From Synaphobranchus kaupii (lineage: Eukaryota > Chordata > Actinopteri > Anguilliformes > Synaphobranchidae): a stretch of DNA of 64,000 nucleotides. The notes beneath the pieces are model-generated. The model saw only the letters and a program-made list of their open reading frames with translations. It ran no database searches and was not told where the DNA came from. The DNA is taken from positions 34,820,888 through 34,884,887 of the forward strand of contig CM056387.1 of the NCBI GenBank assembly GCA_029718625.1. Reading direction: 5' to 3'. Shown here piece after piece: positions 25,388 through 41,565 of the stretch (its first letter is position 1; the number at the start of each line of letters is the position of its first letter). Made by a program: the position numbers and the translations under genes.

Positions 25388-25946
25388 GTGTGTATGTGTT
25401 TTTGAATATAATATAATACTGTGGTTTCTTTTCCTCTCAGTGTGCTGCTCAAAAGCATGTTACTAAAATCAATAAACATGTCAGTCATTAATTTTGATCA
25501 TCTGCTCTGCTGGTTGCAAAAGGAAAGGCTTAAGAAAAAGAAAGAGTGGGAGCTACAGCAGGCAGCCCAGAGTAGCAGCTCCCTCCTTTCATAGGCCAAC
25601 TAGTAGCAGTAGGGCGGATGAAAGCACAAGACAAGATGATTCTGATTTGGAGAGGAGATATATTGTCACCTGATAAAGAGCCCTGTGACTGAATTGGTCT
25701 AAACAACTGAACACATGACTGACTGCATTACTTACACTGACTGACTTACATTACTACATCAAATATGTGGTTTCTTCATGGAATAATGTGTTTCAGTAGA
25801 ATTTAAACAGGTCTTATGTTAAGAACATAGTGTGTGATATGGATGCGGCGGTGTGGCAACATCGGGGGTGGGAATAGTGTGTGTCGGTGGGGTGAGTTCC
25901 CTTTTTTTTGTTTGAGCCCCTGCCCCCCAAAATGTCTGTGCACGGC

Positions 25947-26262
25947 CCTGTAATGATGGTGAAGTGCAGCCTCTGTACCTCTCCCTCTATGGTATTTGAT
26001 GGTGAAGTACAGCCTCTGTACCTCTCCCTCTATGGTATCTGATGATGAAGTGCAGCCTCTGTACCTCTCCCTCTATGGTATCTGATGGTGAAGTACGGCC
26101 CCTGTACCTCTCCCTCTATGGTATCTGATGGTGAAGTGCAGCCCCTGCACCTCTCCCTCTATGGTATCTGATGATGAAGTGCAACCTCTGTACCTCTCCC
26201 TCTATGGTATCTGATGGTAAAGTACAGCCTCCTACCTCTCTCTCTATGGTATCGGATGGTAA
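25947..26262. repeat. 43-bp minisatellite, about seven copies
   Basis: The unit contains TCTGATGGTGAAGTACAGCC, TCTGTACCTCTCCCTC and TATGGTA; TATGGTA recurs every 43 bases from 25988. Its sequence equals the inner part of the retroelement fragment at 24670-24835, so it looks like a tandem expansion of retroelement sequence. Confidence 0.9.
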
Positions 26263-27266
26263 AACACATACTTGCATAAAAACACATGCACACAAACAAG
26301 TGTGTATAAAACACATATGTGGTGTATATGTGGTTTATTACAATTGATGTGTGTGTGTGCGCATGCATGTATGTGCATGCTTAGTTTTGGTGGGTTTTTG
26401 GTTGTAAGCTGTTTTTTATGTGTATATATGTCCATTTCTGTGTGTCTGTGAGCATGTATGTGCGAGTTTCTACACATACATGTGTAATTTTAATATTTAA
26501 TTTAAAGAACACACACACACACACACACAACAATTCAAGGAAAAAAACAAAGGAACATCTGTTTTTATCGCAGTCCAAAAACCTTTATTCTGGATAAACT
26601 TTGCTGCCTTGAATACATTCAGTTAAATATTAAAATGTACACAAAATCAGGTCTCCCACATCACATGAATGAGTATTGCACTCTGAGCAACTAAGCAGGG
26701 TACTATGCCAGTCTATGATATCATGTTACTTATATAAATACTGGCAACGAAAAAGAAAGACAAACAAAGCGACCAAAAACTGACAAGCTCATCTTTCAGG
26801 CAGTTAATAAGAACAGAGCTAAAATAACATAATGTATTTAAATGTGTTTTGACCTCCCATGAAACATTTCATCAGTTTGACCAAGTATCCATTGCTATTT
26901 ATTTTATTTATTTATTTGCTTTTTGAGTGATGGGAGTCTTCCTACTTTATGCATGAAATATTGATTTGGGAGTCATCATTGAATGATGAATTGCTTGCGT
27001 TTTTCAGGCAGTATTGCTTTAATTGAGCGTGCTGTAATAAGAAAAACGTATTTCCGTCAGAATATTATATACATATTGGCGAACTTTAATTTCCAGAAAC
27101 CGCAGAACAAAAATGTCACGTGTGGCGGCTTTTGACATCTGATTCAGAGGCGGACATTCGGAGATAGGGGTTCCCTTCTGGTGGCCATAAAGGAACATTC
27201 AAATAAAACGCCAAAGAGAATTAGAATGACTATGTGCGTTTCCTTCTCTGGTTATGTGGAAATAGC

Positions 27267-27771
27267 TACACTGACTGGCCAAAAAAAAAAGTCGCCGTTG
27301 CACCCATCATGCATAGTGCCCACTGTACAAGCCTCTGGAGGCAGTGTTATGATCTGGGGTTGCTTAAATTGGTCAGGTCTAGGCTCAGCAATGTTATGCA
27401 GCAATAAAATGAAGTGAGCTGAGTACCTGAATGTACTGATATGACCAGGTTATCCCATCAATAGGCATATTCCAGGACGGACAATGCCAAGATTCATAAT
27501 TTTCACACATGAATTGACCACCAGAGTCCTGACCTTAACCCCATTGAAAGTCTTTGGGATGTGCTGGAGAAGACTTCACAGAGTGGTTCAACTCTCCCGT
27601 CGTCAATACAAGATCTCGGCCAAAAATTAATGCAACTCGACAGGAATAAATGTTGTGATGTTGCATAAGGTTGTCGAAACAATGCCACAATGAATGCGTG
27701 CCGTAATCAAAGCTAAAGGCGGTCCTACGAAATATTAGAGTGTGCGACTTTATTTTTGGCCAGGCAGTGTA
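27267..27771 (+). mobile_element. Tc1-like element, 505 bp, internally deleted
   Basis: Terminal inverted repeats of about 28 bases: left TACACTGACTGGCCAAAAAA then AGTCGC; right GCGACTTTATTTTTGGCCAG then GCAGTGTA. Between them is broken DD34E transposase: VPTVQASGGSVMIWGC, WSGLGSAMLCSNKMK, and later LEKTSQSGSTLPSSIQDLG-like sequence in other frames and a KVVETMPQ-like end. The N-terminal half and the region with the second Asp are lost or shifted. Non-autonomous and dead. Confidence 0.9.
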
Positions 27772-28123
27772 TAACGTGAGTAGCCCGCTGCACACAAGGC
27801 ACGTTCAGTCTCTGTTGCTCTGCATGAGCTAGTTGCTATTTTCTTGACACGGTTGTGATTGTTTTTTTCCCCCCCAGAAACGGGGGTGCCTGTGGAGTCA
27901 AATGCATTATTAATTGTAAGAAAGAGAGAGAGAGAGAGAGAGAGAGGAAGAAAAAACTGTGCATTTTGATGAGCTTTAATCGCCATCTGCTGAGAGAAAC
28001 ACAAAGAGACGGGCACACAGCATTCACACTCACAACTGGCAACCATTTCGATGAAGGTCTGAGGGCAAACTGCCACGGGGGAGTTCTATTACAGAGGTTT
28101 TACCCCTTCACCTCTCTTCCTCC

Positions 28124-28129
<6 letters not shown>

Positions 28130-28182
<53 letters not shown>

Positions 28183-28215
28183 CCACCCTGTCTCTCTCTC
28201 TTTCTCACTCTGCAT
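28130..28215. repeat. (CT)n microsatellite
   Basis: CT dinucleotides interrupted by a CCCCACCCTG segment. A shorter GA tract is at 27922-27946. Confidence 0.9.
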
Positions 28216-28593
28216 GAAGAGAAGTAATTCCTGTGTTATCCAACACTTCCTGTGAGGCTTGTGGGAAGCCGGGAAACAGATGGCGCGGCGTCGTGTGTGG
28301 AGCCTTGTGACCGGCACTTCTAAGTAAAGCAACAAGTCGTAAAAAAAAAAATAAGGAGGAGGAGGCTTTGAGTACGAAGTTATGTTCCTGAGGTCCTGCC
28401 CCTCCACATTAACCTCTTGCATAACTGCAAAGGCATAATGTTCATTTCACTGACACCTATAAACCCCAGTGTGACTGCGAAGGATGTGGGGAGAGTCAGG
28501 GTAGAATTTCCACTGTACTCTGTGGCTTCTCTGTTCTCAGCATGCTCCTGGCAATCCACCAGGCCTGTTGGTCATTCACCACAAACTGGCACT

Positions 28594-28595
<2 letters not shown>

Positions 28596-28631
<36 letters not shown>

Positions 28632-28700
28632 TAATAGTAACAATATAATAATGATAGTAACAATCGTAACAATAATAACAATAATAATAATAATAATCAT
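28596..28700. repeat. (AAT)n trinucleotide microsatellite
   Basis: AAT/ATA repeats with GAT and AAC interruptions. From here to about 30060 no gene is recognised; the stretch is AT-rich with poly-T runs. Confidence 0.9.
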
Positions 28701-30063
28701 AATAATAATCCTATTTTTATTATCATATATATTTTTTATTTTCCCCCTAAATTCCCGACACTGCATGGACCTCTGTTAAATTAGTGATTTAGCTGAGCAA
28801 TGAAACGAGCATCTAGCATTGTTCAAATAGGGTTAATTCCAGTCGCTTATTTTATCCGTCCTCGTCTCCTTGGTCCTCGCCTGACCCCGGAAATCAATCG
28901 AGGTTCGCCATCTTTAAGGGCATTCCAAACTACTAAACGCTCCTCGGAGGAGTGAGGAGGTGAGGAACGAGGAGGCTACCGGAGGATGCTTCAGCGAAGA
29001 GACACGAATGTAGCCTTTGTGAAAGCCTTTTTTTCGGTGTATTAAATTATCCACCTCTCCAAGATCTGCCACGTAGCGGGTACACCGCTACACAAATCCA
29101 ATTTTACCGTTCCTTCCATTTATTATAATGCACTTTAATCTATAATAATAATCAATCTTTATAACTAGCAAAAACCATGTTTATTCATGAAAAAAGAGGC
29201 TAAAAAGCATTTTCTTTTTTTTTTTTGGCATAAAAAGCATTATAGTTAAGCACATAAGCATAATATGACGCTGACGTTTGACTGAGCAAGGGACGTTCCA
29301 ATTGCTTAATGCATGTTGCTCTATTCCTCTGTCCTCGTATCTGATCCTTGCATCCTTTCCTCACGTCCTCCACTGGGCAGAGCTAAGGAGCGAGGAAAGG
29401 ATGCAAGGAACCCCTAGAAACAAGAAACTGAACATTCTGACCCTTGACCCCTGCCCTCTGACCCCTGTGTTCTGTGCCCTCTACAGTATTGTACCATAAA
29501 GTGTACCATAGAGTTCAATGGACTGTACACTCAGCCAGCAGGGTAACAGAAGCAGACAAAAAAAGAATGTCTCCTCGTGGAAATTTCCGGCAGAACAGGT
29601 CAATGTGCTTTATAATATACGGACACATTTAGAGCAGGATTCATTGGAATTTGTCAGTTGTCTTGCAGGATATGTTTGTAGGGTTTCATGTGACAAAATA
29701 AATAAATGTATAACTGGAACATGGAAGACCGGGGTCTTATGCCCCTTTAATGTCACCATTATAATGTCACGGTAAACATTTTCTTTAAAGAAGGGAGCTG
29801 AACGTTAGGCCTGTAGTAGTTTTGTGTGCAAATTGTGCTGAGGGCAGTGTAAGAAAGTCTGGGTCTTCCTCTCCACAAAAAACAGGACTTATATATTGCA
29901 GACACATTAAAAAGCAACAACAATAAATACAAAATTTTGAACTCAGAGAATTGGCCTGTTGTCATTTCCCACCAGCTCTACAATAAAAGAAAATCTAAAT
30001 AAAATTGGATTACAAACCTGCAAACAAAAATTGGCAAACTACTGTTTCCATTTTTTTCTCCAT

Positions 30064-32072
<2,009 letters not shown>

Positions 32073-32119
32073 TCAAACTGGTAGACAAGGCGGTATTGGG
32101 GTTTGTGTACCTTAAAGGC

Positions 32120-33970
<1,851 letters not shown>

Positions 33971-33989
33971 ACACGCGCGCACGCACACA

Positions 33990-34029
<40 letters not shown>

Positions 34030-34030
34030 C
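33971..34030. repeat. (GCAC)n microsatellite
   Basis: About 50 bases of GCAC units preceded by CACGCGCGCACGCAC, like the longer array in adcy9 intron 1. Potential Z-DNA. Confidence 0.95.
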
Positions 34031-34211
34031 CCGGTCTGTGACATCACAGAAGAGTCCTCCCACCTGATCCTTATTAGCTGCCAAAAATTCAGACATGTGA
34101 CCAAAAGGCCTTGAAACCAGAAGGCTGTAAGACTGATTCCCAGGTGGGCTATTATACCCACAGGCAACGGTATTGCTGCACTAAATAACCTGCAGTATAA
34201 ATTAATATGTT

Positions 34212-34400
34212 GTGTAAAATGTAAGCAGCAGTGTAGCATAGTTAGCGAGCCGTGCTCATAATTCAGACAAAGCTAATTCCATTGCCGGGCAGGGCACTGC
34301 AGTTTACCCTTGAGCAAGGGACTGAGCCTGAATTACTTCAGTAAGATATCCGGCTGGATAAATAGACTGTGAACTGCATAAATACAAAAGAACTGTAAAA
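34212..34400 (+). mobile_element. tRNA-derived SINE
   Basis: Begins GCAGTGTAGCATAGTTAGCG, an A-box-like head, and continues through GGGCAGGGCACTGCAGTTTA, CCTTGAGCAAGGGACTGA, GCCTGAATTACTTCAGTAA and ATAAATAGACTG, a body and tail seen in fish tRNA-SINEs. The region from here to 36990 is otherwise AT-rich or GA-rich with no recognised gene. Confidence 0.65.
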
Positions 34401-36047
34401 TCCTGACGTTGAAAGTTAATTCTTCAATAATGGTCATTGAAAATGTTTCTATTTCCCAAGTATCGGGGAACATTAGATATTCCATGTGTTTACTCAGCTT
34501 CCCAACAGCTGCCTTTGTAAAACAAAGTAAAACAATTAAGTAAAAAAACCTCAAGAATTAAGAAAATAGACAGAAAAAATGTTTTTGTTATTTTCACCAT
34601 GTTTAATTTCCATTACGCAAAAAACACTTCTATTTAATTTAAAATGTTCATTTATCATTTCCATTACTGATATTTAATGAAAAAGTAATATATGTAAAAT
34701 ATAAAATAAGAAAATTAACAGAATAGGTGTAATTGGGCTGCTGTGTGTCTGTGATATTTTTATGTATGAGAAAACAAAATGTTTGTTCACTGCTCACTTC
34801 GTTACAGTTATTCAAATGTTACTAATGTGGAAAACTTAACAGCGTGCTATATATAACAAAATGTATCAATTATTACAAATCTTGGGCTATAAAATGCCAC
34901 ATTATGCTATATGCTATAATGCTATATGCCATATAATGCTATATAATTAAAACTTGCACGTTAGGTTCATTAAGCTTACAAAATAATACGGAACACATTA
35001 GAAATATTTATAATTCTGTAACAAAATTATCAAAATTCTTCTCTAAATGTAACATTATTTGAATAATTAATATCCAATTAATTTATATGATATTCTGTAT
35101 TATGGAACAAGTCCTCGACTCAAACTGCTGCTTTCTCGACATTTGTTGTTTGCTCACGAAATACCACACAATCTGCGTATGTTTAAACGCACATCCATGA
35201 ATAGAACATATTCACTATTCAGTTTGAGCACTGAATGGCTCGTGGCATCACGGATGGCCGAATATCTGTGCTAGCTCCTCTCTGTGCTCCCGGGAAGCCA
35301 CTGTGTGTGTCGGTTTCATTCTGACAGAGTGCACAATCAATAACATTTGATTAAACCGTTAATTGGAAGCTGAGCTGGATTCAATCTCTCCCCTGACGGT
35401 CGTCAGTGGTGAATGACATGGATTGTGCGAGGAATGCTAATGGTAATAGCATGACAAAGCAGGACAGAAAATTCTACTATGGTGGGTTCTTGTGCACGTC
35501 TTGCCACTTGCAACGCATATTCAAATCGGATTCATTGAATGTTGGTAAGACTTGATTGATTAAAGATGGAGTGCAGCTAATTGAACCAATTAATTAGTTC
35601 ATAATTGAATTTAATTAAATGAGGTTAATCGCGACAGCTGCCCTGAATACGTTTTTAAGGAACAAGAATTTCTGGAAATAGAGTATATATCAAGTTGATT
35701 GGAGTTGGTATACAATTAATGAATCTATTAAGCCTTCTTAATTAGAAGGTCAGTTGGAATGAAAACCAGTGCACAGAGTGTAATCCCAGGAGGCAGGAAA
35801 CACTGCCGTATGGCACGTGACCACATGTTTAGTCATGTCATAGGGGAGGAGCCAAACAGCTTGATGATGATAAGCTATAAAAGGCTGATGTGTGTGTGTG
35901 TGTGTGTGTGTAGGGGGTTGGGGGGTGGATCTGGGGCAAGAAGGACAAGGGGTAAACCTCAGACAGTGCCATGCACGCACAGTTGGTGGCCCTTCCCTGC
36001 ATACCCACCTGTAGCTGACGCCCCCAGGGTTCGTCCAGGGTAGGCTG

Positions 36048-36364
36048 TTAGATGGAGGGAGGGAGGGATGGGGGGAGGAAGGAAGAACAGTCAGATGCAG
36101 TGAAAAGGGAGAGCGACAGAGAAGAGAGGAAAATAAAGAGAGCGGTAGACATGAAAGCGGGAGGGAAAGACAGGGGAGGAGAGGTGAAGAGATGGGCGGA
36201 GGAAGGAATGCGAGAGAGAGAGAGGTGGAAAAAGAAAGAGAGGATGGCGAGAATAGAGAAGGAGGGAGTGAGAGAGATGCAGACAGGTGGAAGAGAGGAG
36301 GAAAGACAGGCAAACGGGAGGAGTCGGGTGGAGTGAGGGCACGTGGGAGAAAGTGAGAGACAAG

Positions 36365-36402
<38 letters not shown>

Positions 36403-36535
36403 AAGAGATACTGGAGGAACGAGTAAATATGTACAGAGACAGAGAGAGAAACAAACACGATACAAACAGAGAGAAAGACAAGCTAAGAGAGGGACGGTGA
36501 AAGAAGAAGAGAGTGAGAGAAGTAGAGAGAGGAGT
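36048..36535. repeat. GA-rich purine tract
   Basis: About 490 bases dominated by G and A on the plus strand, including a pure (GA)n run at 36368-36399. Lys/Glu/Arg and Ser/Leu/Phe open frames over it are compositional. Confidence 0.85.
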
Positions 36536-37032
36536 CAATATATTTTTTAATATATTTGCGAAGTATTGTGAGGTGAGAAGACTGTATATGATTTGACTGT
36601 GGGTCGACTGTTGGACAGAACATGACACTCAGCGTTTTTCTCCCTTGATTCTCTAAAGTTTCATACTGCCATCAGGAGCACCTCTTCCGGAAGAATAAAA
36701 AACTGAGAAACTACATTTTCCACTCACATGGCCGGATGTAAATCAGATTTTTAATCAGATCCCGTGTATTTGCAGATACTCTGAGATGAGGTGGCTCCCG
36801 GTGGCCTTCGAGAAACCTGAGGTAGTCAGTGGTATTGTGTTTGAAGAGTTGAGAGAGGAGAGGAGAAAAAAGCAGAGGAGTAGAGAGAAGAGAAGAGTGG
36901 ACCACAGGAAACGGTATGAAATGAACAGTGACGTACACTGATCTATGGTGAGACAAAACGCATCTTTGACCGCATGTGTCAAACATGCCCAGGGCCCGTA
37001 TTCATAAAGCACCTCAAGATAGGAGTGCTCTC

Positions 37033-37474
37033 CTACACTGTACAAAATGTCTGTGAAGATAAAATAAAATGGTCAACGAAATTACGAAATTGTAAACAAC
37101 CGAAATGTAAATAATGGTATTATTTACAGCAAAACACCATAATATAATTAGATACAGTCTGCTGTGTATACATGCTTAACTAATTGGTACTGTTATTTAT
37201 ACACTGTAAAACAAAAAATGGTAAATTTTATGGTAAAAAAAACTTTCATATAAAAACACAATAATATGTTAAGCATTCGGTAGCAGGTTGTCTATCTAAT
37301 CATATAATGGTGTTTCAACATAAACAATACAATTATTTACATTTTAGCTGTTTATAATTTCATACCTTCACTATTTTACAGTCTTATAATAAAATTCATG
37401 GACACTTTGTACAGGGTATAGTAAAGTTCTGGCAACCCAGTTTTACCATAAAATGTACAATTTTTTATAGTGTA
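37033..37474. mobile_element. Inverted-repeat element(s) with TACACTGT ends
   Basis: TACACTGTAAAAC at 37200, followed by ATGGTAAATTTTATGGTAAA, is inverted at the right end as TTTTACCATAAAATGTACA then TTTTTTATAGTGTA (ending 37474). A second TACACTGTACAAAATG start lies at 37033 and may mark the true left end. AT-rich and non-coding; resembles fish MITEs. Confidence 0.65.
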
Positions 37475-37799
37475 GGATCAGTTTTGCCTTTTTGCTTATG
37501 GACATGGGGAAAGCTGATCCATAATGAGCACTCCTGCTCTGAGATGCTTCATAATCGTAAATTCAGGCCCGGATCTGACATTTCAGATGGCTGTCATTGG
37601 GAGAGTTTAGTAGTGAACAGTGTTCCTTGTATATCTGAGCCTATGAAGCCACTCTAAATATTCATTGATCTTCTTGTTCTGTGGTTATAGGCACACTGTC
37701 CTGTGTTTGCAAATCAAATGCATGTAAAAGAGGAAGTGAGGTTTGGCCGCTGCTCTGGAACATGGCCGTACTGCGGGCGGAGACAGGGGAACAGGTGGA

Positions 37800-38200
37800 G
37801 TTACTGACTGGCAGACTGACAGGCGGGCTGATTGGCTGAGAGACACACTAACTTGCTGACTGAATGGTTGAGAGAAACTGGTTGGTTGAGCTGGTTGGCT
37901 GACACACTGGCACACTCACTGTCAATGAGTGGTGATTGGCTGGGAGACATATTGACTGCTGATCGGCTGAGATACACTGTAACCGTGCTCAGTGAATGGA
38001 TGAGAGAAGCATTCACCGATTGGCCAGTGAAAACACTGCGGTGATTAATTTACTTGAGACACACTAACTGACACTAACTGATTATCTTGAGAAACACACT
38101 AACAGACTGGCCAGCAGGTACATTGATACACAAACCTGATTGGCTGGCAGACACTTTGACATGTTAACTAACTGCCTGAGAGACACACTGACCAACCTGA
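37800..38200. repeat. Degenerate tandem repeat
   Basis: The phrases GATTGGCTG, GAGAGACACACTAAC and GACTGGC recur about a dozen times with spacing near 30-50 bases. The copies are strongly diverged; no gene is supported. Confidence 0.6.
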
Positions 38201-38833
38201 CACCCTGAGAGTCCATTTAAGCTCTTGTGACAAGCGTGTGGTTTATTACCACATCAACCCACCAGGGGGCGAGCCATCTTTTAATTACGGAAGAGCACGG
38301 ACCGCAATTTCATCCGCGCAGGCTAAGTGCTGTGAGAGAACACTACTAAAATAACTTCCCTCCTGCTCCTGCTAAACTTAGCCGGGTCCAGCCAGACCAC
38401 CGACATGGGAAAACAAACTGACGATCAAACTAAATAGAACAATGTGCAAGACTGAAAAATATAATGATGTGAAGAAAAGTGGCAAATACTTTGTGATGAG
38501 AGTTTGAATCTGAATCTGCAAACAGAGAAGAGGGTAAGAGAGCGGAGAAAATATGTGCCAAGATACAGTACCTGTTCCAGGACACAGAGAATGCCACACT
38601 GTTTTTGTTCTACAAAATGTGGGGCGGGCACTTTTTTTTGTGTAACTTGTGTACATCCAAAGTTAAATGAAGTAACCAAAACTTTTGTGCTTTTTTCTGC
38701 AGAGACACAATGTAAAATAATTTATATTTGACGTTGCAGTAATAATCCTTTGATGAGGGACATCAGCTTCAAACTGTGCTGCAGTTGGCTCACTGTGTGT
38801 TATCCAACCCTGGGTGTTTAGTTCATTTATTTA

Positions 38834-39410
<577 letters not shown>

Positions 39411-39954
39411 AACAACTTGAGAATCACGGACTCATCTGCAGAGCACATTTCTTACAAACACAGAGGAATAAAACTGCCAGGAAGATGGAGAGGGTGTGGG
39501 AACACATGGGCCTTTCACTAGCTGGCCCTAAACCGCATGCATTGCACAAATGACTCGCCCATCTTCAGGCTCTGCGGCCCGGTGATTAACATCAAAAGTA
39601 GCAAAATAAATAAATTGTGCATGCGCGTGTGTGTATGTGTGCGTTGTGATAATGGTGACCAGTCCAGAACTGCCCTCTCCCTTCACATTCCCTTCACATG
39701 AAAAGGGCCTGCTTGGTCTCAGAACTGCTGCATTTTAACCCACACATCTACTCATCTGGGCCAGTTCAAACGGTACAGGTACCGCCGCTATTATAGCCAG
39801 TTTTATTGGGCGCTACTTAAGACGCTTCGACCTGGATTCAATCAACGTTCGCCTTTAACTTTGGTCTTGATTCAATAAACATTTATCCTTAACTTTTACT
39901 ATAAATTTAATAAATGCAATAATCCTTTTAATAGAATTTTATGAATGCAAGTGT

Positions 39955-40262
39955 CCATCAATCCATTATCTAACCCGCTTATCCCTGGTCAGGGTCACAG
40001 GGGGGGTTGGAGCCTATCCCAGCATGCATTGGGCGAGAGGCAGGAATACCCCCCTGGACAGGTCACTCAAACACTCATACCTATGGGCAATTTAGAGTCC
40101 CCAATTAACCTAACTGGCATGTCTTTGGACTGTGGGAGGAAACCAGATTACCGGGAGGAAACCCGCGTGGACACGTGGAGAACATGCAAACTCCACACAG
40201 AAAGCCCCCTAGCCTGGATTTTAACCCAGCACCTTCTTGCTGTGAGGCGACATGAATGCCTT
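39955..40262 (+). repeat. Widespread teleost interspersed repeat
   Basis: Contains ATCCATTATCTAACCCGCTT, GGAGCCTATCCCAGCATGCA, GCATGTCTTTGGACTGTGGG then AGGAAACC, and GGAGAACATGCAAACTCCAC, a series found dispersed in very many fish genomes. An opposite-strand fragment of the same family lies at 63595-63770. Confidence 0.8.
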
Positions 40263-40521
40263 GAAGTGTTTTTTTTTTCTAATCTTCACAGCCACAGTTT
40301 GGTGAATTCAATTACTGGTGATTGCTGAACTCGGCAATGGTGTTGGTGAAGATAAAAACAACAACGAATGATATCTACAAATAATGATTAATTATTAAAT
40401 ATAATAAGAAACAAAAAATAATACTCATTTTAATGAATAAATAAAAATAATGAATATATATTAATAAAAATACATGTCCAATAACAAATTAATAAAATAA
40501 TAATATTAATAATAATAATAC

Positions 40522-40620
40522 CTGCATAGTCGCCGGCGGGCTCCTCTGAGGCAAGCCTGAGCGTTTTCTCGATGTGAGATCGGTCTCGCAGGATGGAGGT
40601 CAGCACATCCTCCTCTTCCT
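40522..40620 (-). CDS. srl: Sarcalumenin acidic linker exon
   Basis: A 99-base exon reading EEEDVLTSILRDRSHIEKTL then RLASEEPAGDYA. LRDRSHIEKTL is diagnostic for sarcalumenin just after its acidic N-terminal part. The acceptor is TTTCTGCAG and the donor CAG-GTATTA; the split Gly codon joins correctly to the ALQRLRK exon. The first two bases (AG) require one base from an upstream exon. The signal-peptide exon at 62038 leaves two, so another exon must lie between them. Confidence 0.93.
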
Positions 40621-41424
40621 CTGCAGAAAGAGGAAGAACAGCCGCGAGTCAGTCCAGCGCACACCCTCTGCATGGAGACGCCGGTCCCTCGCTCGCTGTA
40701 GTTTGCGTGTCCCGAAGTTCCACGCGTGTGGCGTGCATGACCTCATCCGTCCCGTGCAGTGCACCACGGCGTATGATTACTCTAAACTTGGACTTTAACA
40801 AACCAATGAGAACGATAGCAGCTAAAACGCAGTATAATGTCATTAAGATGAAGGCCTTTATCACAGTGATAGGAAATTGGTATGCAATAACCAGAGCTAC
40901 ACCATCAATGGTGATTGCAAGACTGCACTGGAAAGAGCTATTTCATGGAAAATAAATAAATACGTAAAAACATGAATAAATAACTAAAATAAAATAAATA
41001 AGGCCCAACCAAGCATGAAGACAAAATAGCAACGGTAACCAAAGTAACCAGTAGGCAACACAAAACCAGTACTTCACTAGGTTACTTTACCAGCTCACGC
41101 TGTATTCTGAAAGTAATTTAATAGCAGCGATGACCTGCCCTTTGAAATCCATATTGTTTTCGCTCTCCTAGATAGCTATGCTCCTATTTCTGTACGCGTT
41201 TATGTACAGGGAGAGAATCCCACGAGGAGCTAACAACCAAGGGTATCAAGTTTTAAGGCGCAAAGAGCGTGTAGCTGGACATGATAACTTAAGGGCTGTG
41301 TTCAATCTGGTATATATATCCCTGTCAACACACAGATACCAGGGCCTGGTTAAGTGAACTATAACTTTGTGCCACATACTCTAACTCTAATGACCAGCGT
41401 TTGTCCACTTAGTGTTTCAAGTGG

Positions 41425-41565
41425 ATAAATAGAGTGTGTTTATCTTTTTGCTTTCAGCGAATGGAACATGACCGAAGGATGTCCCCTTGAAGAAGCTTCT
41501 ACTAGCTGTAGGAAGCTGATTGAAGGGGACATTGCTTGGTCATGTATAAAACACATTCTATTTAT
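41425..41565. repeat. Foldback (hairpin) element
   Basis: The left arm ATAAATAGAGTGTGTTTAT ... AACATGACCGAAGGATGTCC ... GAAGCTTCT is inverted in the right arm GGAAGCTGATTGAAGGGGAC ... GGTCATGTATAAAACACATT ... CTATTTAT, with a loop under 20 bases. The arms are about 55 bases excluding a 17-20 base insertion in the left one. Non-coding. Confidence 0.75.

Noticed and set aside
36711..36986. Additional srl exon
   Set aside because: It lies between exons that already join in phase with no missing residues, and its translation does not resemble sarcalumenin.
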